6,568 nucleotides of DNA, taken from positions 1 to 6,568 of the forward strand of contig CAMHMM010000108.1 of the NCBI GenBank assembly GCA_946186215.1. Direction: 5' to 3'. Positions 4,871-6,568 of the stretch are shown here, in pieces. Position numbers and translations under genes: made by a program. Source of the DNA: an uncultured Ruminococcus sp. GTDB taxonomy: Bacteria > Bacillota > Clostridia > Oscillospirales > Ruminococcaceae. The notes under the pieces were generated by a model. It was not told where the DNA came from and ran no database searches. It was given only the letters and a program-made list of their open reading frames with translations. Position 1 is the first letter of the stretch. Each line of letters opens with the position of its first letter.

Positions 4871-6178
4871 ATGCACATAGAAATAGCTACTCTGTTTCCC
4901 GAAATGTGTGAAAGCGTGCTGGATACCAGCATAATCGGCAGGGCACGGCAGGCAGGCTTTATAGATGTTCACTGCACACAGATAAGAGAATATGCTCTTG
5001 ACAAGCACCACAGGGTGGATGATTCACCCTACGGGGGCGGCAAGGGCATGGTCATGATGTGTGAACCGATATTTTTGTGCTATGAGGATATCTGCCGCAG
5101 AACAGGCAGCAGGCCCCATGTGATCTATATGTCCCCGAGAGGACGGGTATTCACGCAGGAGGATGCAAAGCGCCTTTGCGCTCTTGATAATATCATGATA
5201 CTGTGCGGGCATTATGAGGGCGTGGATGAGCGTATCCTTGAAACGATAGTAGATGAAGAAATATCCATAGGCGACTATGTTCTTACAGGCGGAGAACTGC
5301 CAGCCCTTGTCATCACTGATGCGATAGCAAGGATGTGCCCTGGAGTGCTTGCCGCAGATGTATGCTTCACCGAAGAGAGCCATTACAATGGTCTGCTTGA
5401 ATACCCTCAGTACACCCGTCCAGAGCAGTGGCACGGAATGAATGTGCCCGATGAGCTTCTCAACGGCAACCACAGTGTTATAGAAAAATATCGCCATGAA
5501 CAGTCACTTTCGATAACCAAAGAGAGAAGACCTGATATGTACGAAAAATACATGGATGAGGAGCGCAAAAAGCAGCTTGATACCGCACTTGTAGAGGAAA
5601 TAATGAATACCGTCCATAAAAAGAAGATCCTTTCCTTAGGGCGAAAGCTGCTGAAAAAATGCTCCTTCAGAAACAGCTCACATATGCTAAATCTCTGTGA
5701 AATGGCGTATTATCTCTATATATTTGGATATCCGCAGTATATAGAGCGGCTCGTTGCCCCGACACATCATATCCCGTTTGAAACGAACTACAATGTGTGG
5801 ACATACATATTTGCAATATGGGGACTTGAAATACGGATGATGCGTGAGAATGGCGCGGCTGAAAAAGCCTCAGAGCTTTCGCATATGATAGATGAATACT
5901 ATCTTCTTCCGCAGAATGAAAACGATACCCGTGAGGATCTGGAAAAGTCAGAGAGCATCAGGCGCAGCAGCATTCTGTTTTCTTATCCCGAATGCACATA
6001 CAAAGATAAGATAGACACGGCAGAGAGTGAGACCGACAAGAATTCATGGAGACTTTCGGCACTCTTTCGTATGATCGGTGACGGTTCAACGGGACTTTTC
6101 CCTGATATGAACGCTCACAGCGATGAAATAGAACAGACTGTCTCGGAGTATATCTTATTTTTGCAAAAAGTAAAATGA
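4871..6178 (+). CDS. trmD: tRNA (guanine-N1)-methyltransferase TrmD with a long C-terminal extension
   Basis: TrmD methylates G37 of tRNAs using S-adenosylmethionine, which prevents +1 frameshifting. Residues 1 to about 225 are a complete SPOUT enzyme: DSPYGGGKGMVM (51-62), YMSPRGRVF (86-94), LCGHYEGVDERI (111-122), the knot segment EISIGDYVLTGGELPALVITD (130-150) read in two parts, ESHYNGLLEYPQYTRP (169-184), and ERRPDM near 218-223. TrmD normally ends 10-30 residues after that motif. Here the frame continues without a break to residue 435. The extra domain is mainly helical (LCEMAYYLYIFGYPQY 275-290, YNVWTYIFAIWGLEIRMMRE 307-326) and resembles the uncharacterised family I recall as DUF6707; that name is from memory. 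GAGGAG lies 6 nt before the ATG at 4871; the frame also opens at a TTG (4853) overlapping rimM, with no Shine-Dalgarno advantage. The position equivalent to the catalytic Asp169 is Glu. Confidence 0.95.
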   Translation: MHIEIATLFPEMCESVLDTSIIGRARQAGFIDVHCTQIREYALDKHHRVDDSPYGGGKGMVMMCEPIFLCYEDICRRTGSRPHVIYMSPRGRVFTQEDAKRLCALDNIMILCGHYEGVDERILETIVDEEISIGDYVLTGGELPALVITDAIARMCPGVLAADVCFTEESHYNGLLEYPQYTRPEQWHGMNVPDELLNGNHSVIEKYRHEQSLSITKERRPDMYEKYMDEERKKQLDTALVEEIMNTVHKKKILSLGRKLLKKCSFRNSSHMLNLCEMAYYLYIFGYPQYIERLVAPTHHIPFETNYNVWTYIFAIWGLEIRMMRENGAAEKASELSHMIDEYYLLPQNENDTREDLEKSESIRRSSILFSYPECTYKDKIDTAESETDKNSWRLSALFRMIGDGSTGLFPDMNAHSDEIEQTVSEYILFLQKVK

Positions 6179-6185
6179 GGTTATT

Positions 6186-6568
6186 ATGGAACGCAGTACT
6201 ACCGCCTGTTTTACAGGTCATCGCCCCGAAAAGCTGCCCGAAGGCGGAAATGAGAGATCACCGCTCATAAGGGCGCTCAAAAGCAGGCTGTATCTTGAGA
6301 TAGAAACTGCCGCATCCGAAGGTTACAGGCATTTTATCACGGGGATGCAGCGCGGCGTGGATCTGTGGGCAGGAGAATGCGTCCTTGAGCTGATGAATAA
6401 ATATGATATCAGGCTAATCGCCGCAGTCCCCTACAAGGATTTCGGTGATAACTACAAGGAAAAGGATAAATGGACATTCGGAAGGATCATAAACAGCGCT
6501 GACGAGGTAATATACATAAGTGATATCTACACCAGAGACTGCTACAAGCGCAGAAATACATTCATGGT
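6186..6568 (+). CDS. SLOG-family protein, YpsA/DUF1273-like (runs off right edge)
   Basis: The first 127 codons are present. They show the SLOG (SMF/LOG-like Rossmann) pattern of the YpsA/DUF1273 family: ACFTGHRPEKLP at residues 7-18, a helix, YRHFITGMQRGVDLWAGE at 47-64 (the glycine-rich ligand-binding loop), a LIAAVPYKDFG strand-turn at 77-87, and ADEVIYISDIYTRDCYKRRN at 105-124. SLOG proteins are predicted to bind nucleotides or nucleotide-derived ligands; B. subtilis and S. aureus YpsA have been tied to cell division through GpsB, but the exact ligand is unknown. GAGG at 6177-6180 overlaps the trmD stop and lies 5 nt before the ATG, so translation is probably coupled to trmD. The end of the Rossmann domain is missing from the window. 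Confidence 0.9.
   Translation, partial: MERSTTACFTGHRPEKLPEGGNERSPLIRALKSRLYLEIETAASEGYRHFITGMQRGVDLWAGECVLELMNKYDIRLIAAVPYKDFGDNYKEKDKWTFGRIINSADEVIYISDIYTRDCYKRRNTFM

Noticed and set aside
5552..6178. Separate gene starting inside trmD at 5552
   Set aside because: No convincing Shine-Dalgarno precedes 5552 or 5537 and the frame is continuous with TrmD, so a fusion is the simpler reading; kept as a test under the fusion finding.

Overview
The window looks like chromosome from an anaerobic Gram-positive Firmicute, most likely a Ruminococcus-type member of the Oscillospiraceae. The grounds are near-consensus sigma-A promoters, strong GGAGG-type Shine-Dalgarno sites, moderate GC, and protein sequences that read as clostridial. 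The genus is inferred from general resemblance; nothing in the sequence proves it.

Layout. Two transcription units diverge from about 4181-4362. The minus-strand side reads leftwards. First comes an unrecognised 183-aa protein (3629-4180) behind a perfect TTGACA-N17-TATAAT promoter. After a 259-bp gap holding a second strong promoter and a leader of about 118 nt, there is a probable operon. It contains yceG (1795-3369), a telA/yceH-type toxic anion resistance gene (622-1791, 3 nt after yceG), a 131-bp element bounded by inverted repeats (484-614), an Imm51-family gene (117-464), and the start of a TFIIB-type zinc-ribbon protein (91 to the left edge). The plus-strand side carries rimM (4363-4860), trmD with a long C-terminal extension (4871-6178) and the start of a YpsA-like SLOG protein (6186 to the right edge). 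These three are tightly spaced, each with its own Shine-Dalgarno site.

How the genes fit together. The minus-strand operon resembles the yceG-yceH end of the Bacillus subtilis yceCDEFGH cluster, part of the tellurite-resistance-associated (Ter) stress systems. No TerD or TerC gene is visible here; an Imm51-family protein and a zinc-ribbon protein sit downstream instead. The plus-strand operon joins 30S maturation (RimM) to tRNA m1G37 methylation (TrmD), a conserved pair. Its usual neighbours rpsP/ffh and rplS are not adjacent here.

The two strongest leads are the TrmD protein, about 190-210 residues longer than normal because of a fused helical domain resembling a family I recall as DUF6707, and the structured 131-bp element between telA and the Imm51 gene. 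The element folds on the transcribed strand into a long closing helix around three hairpins and has a competing alternative pairing. No transposase, CRISPR array, tRNA or rRNA gene was seen, and there is no gene-free stretch over 300 bp.
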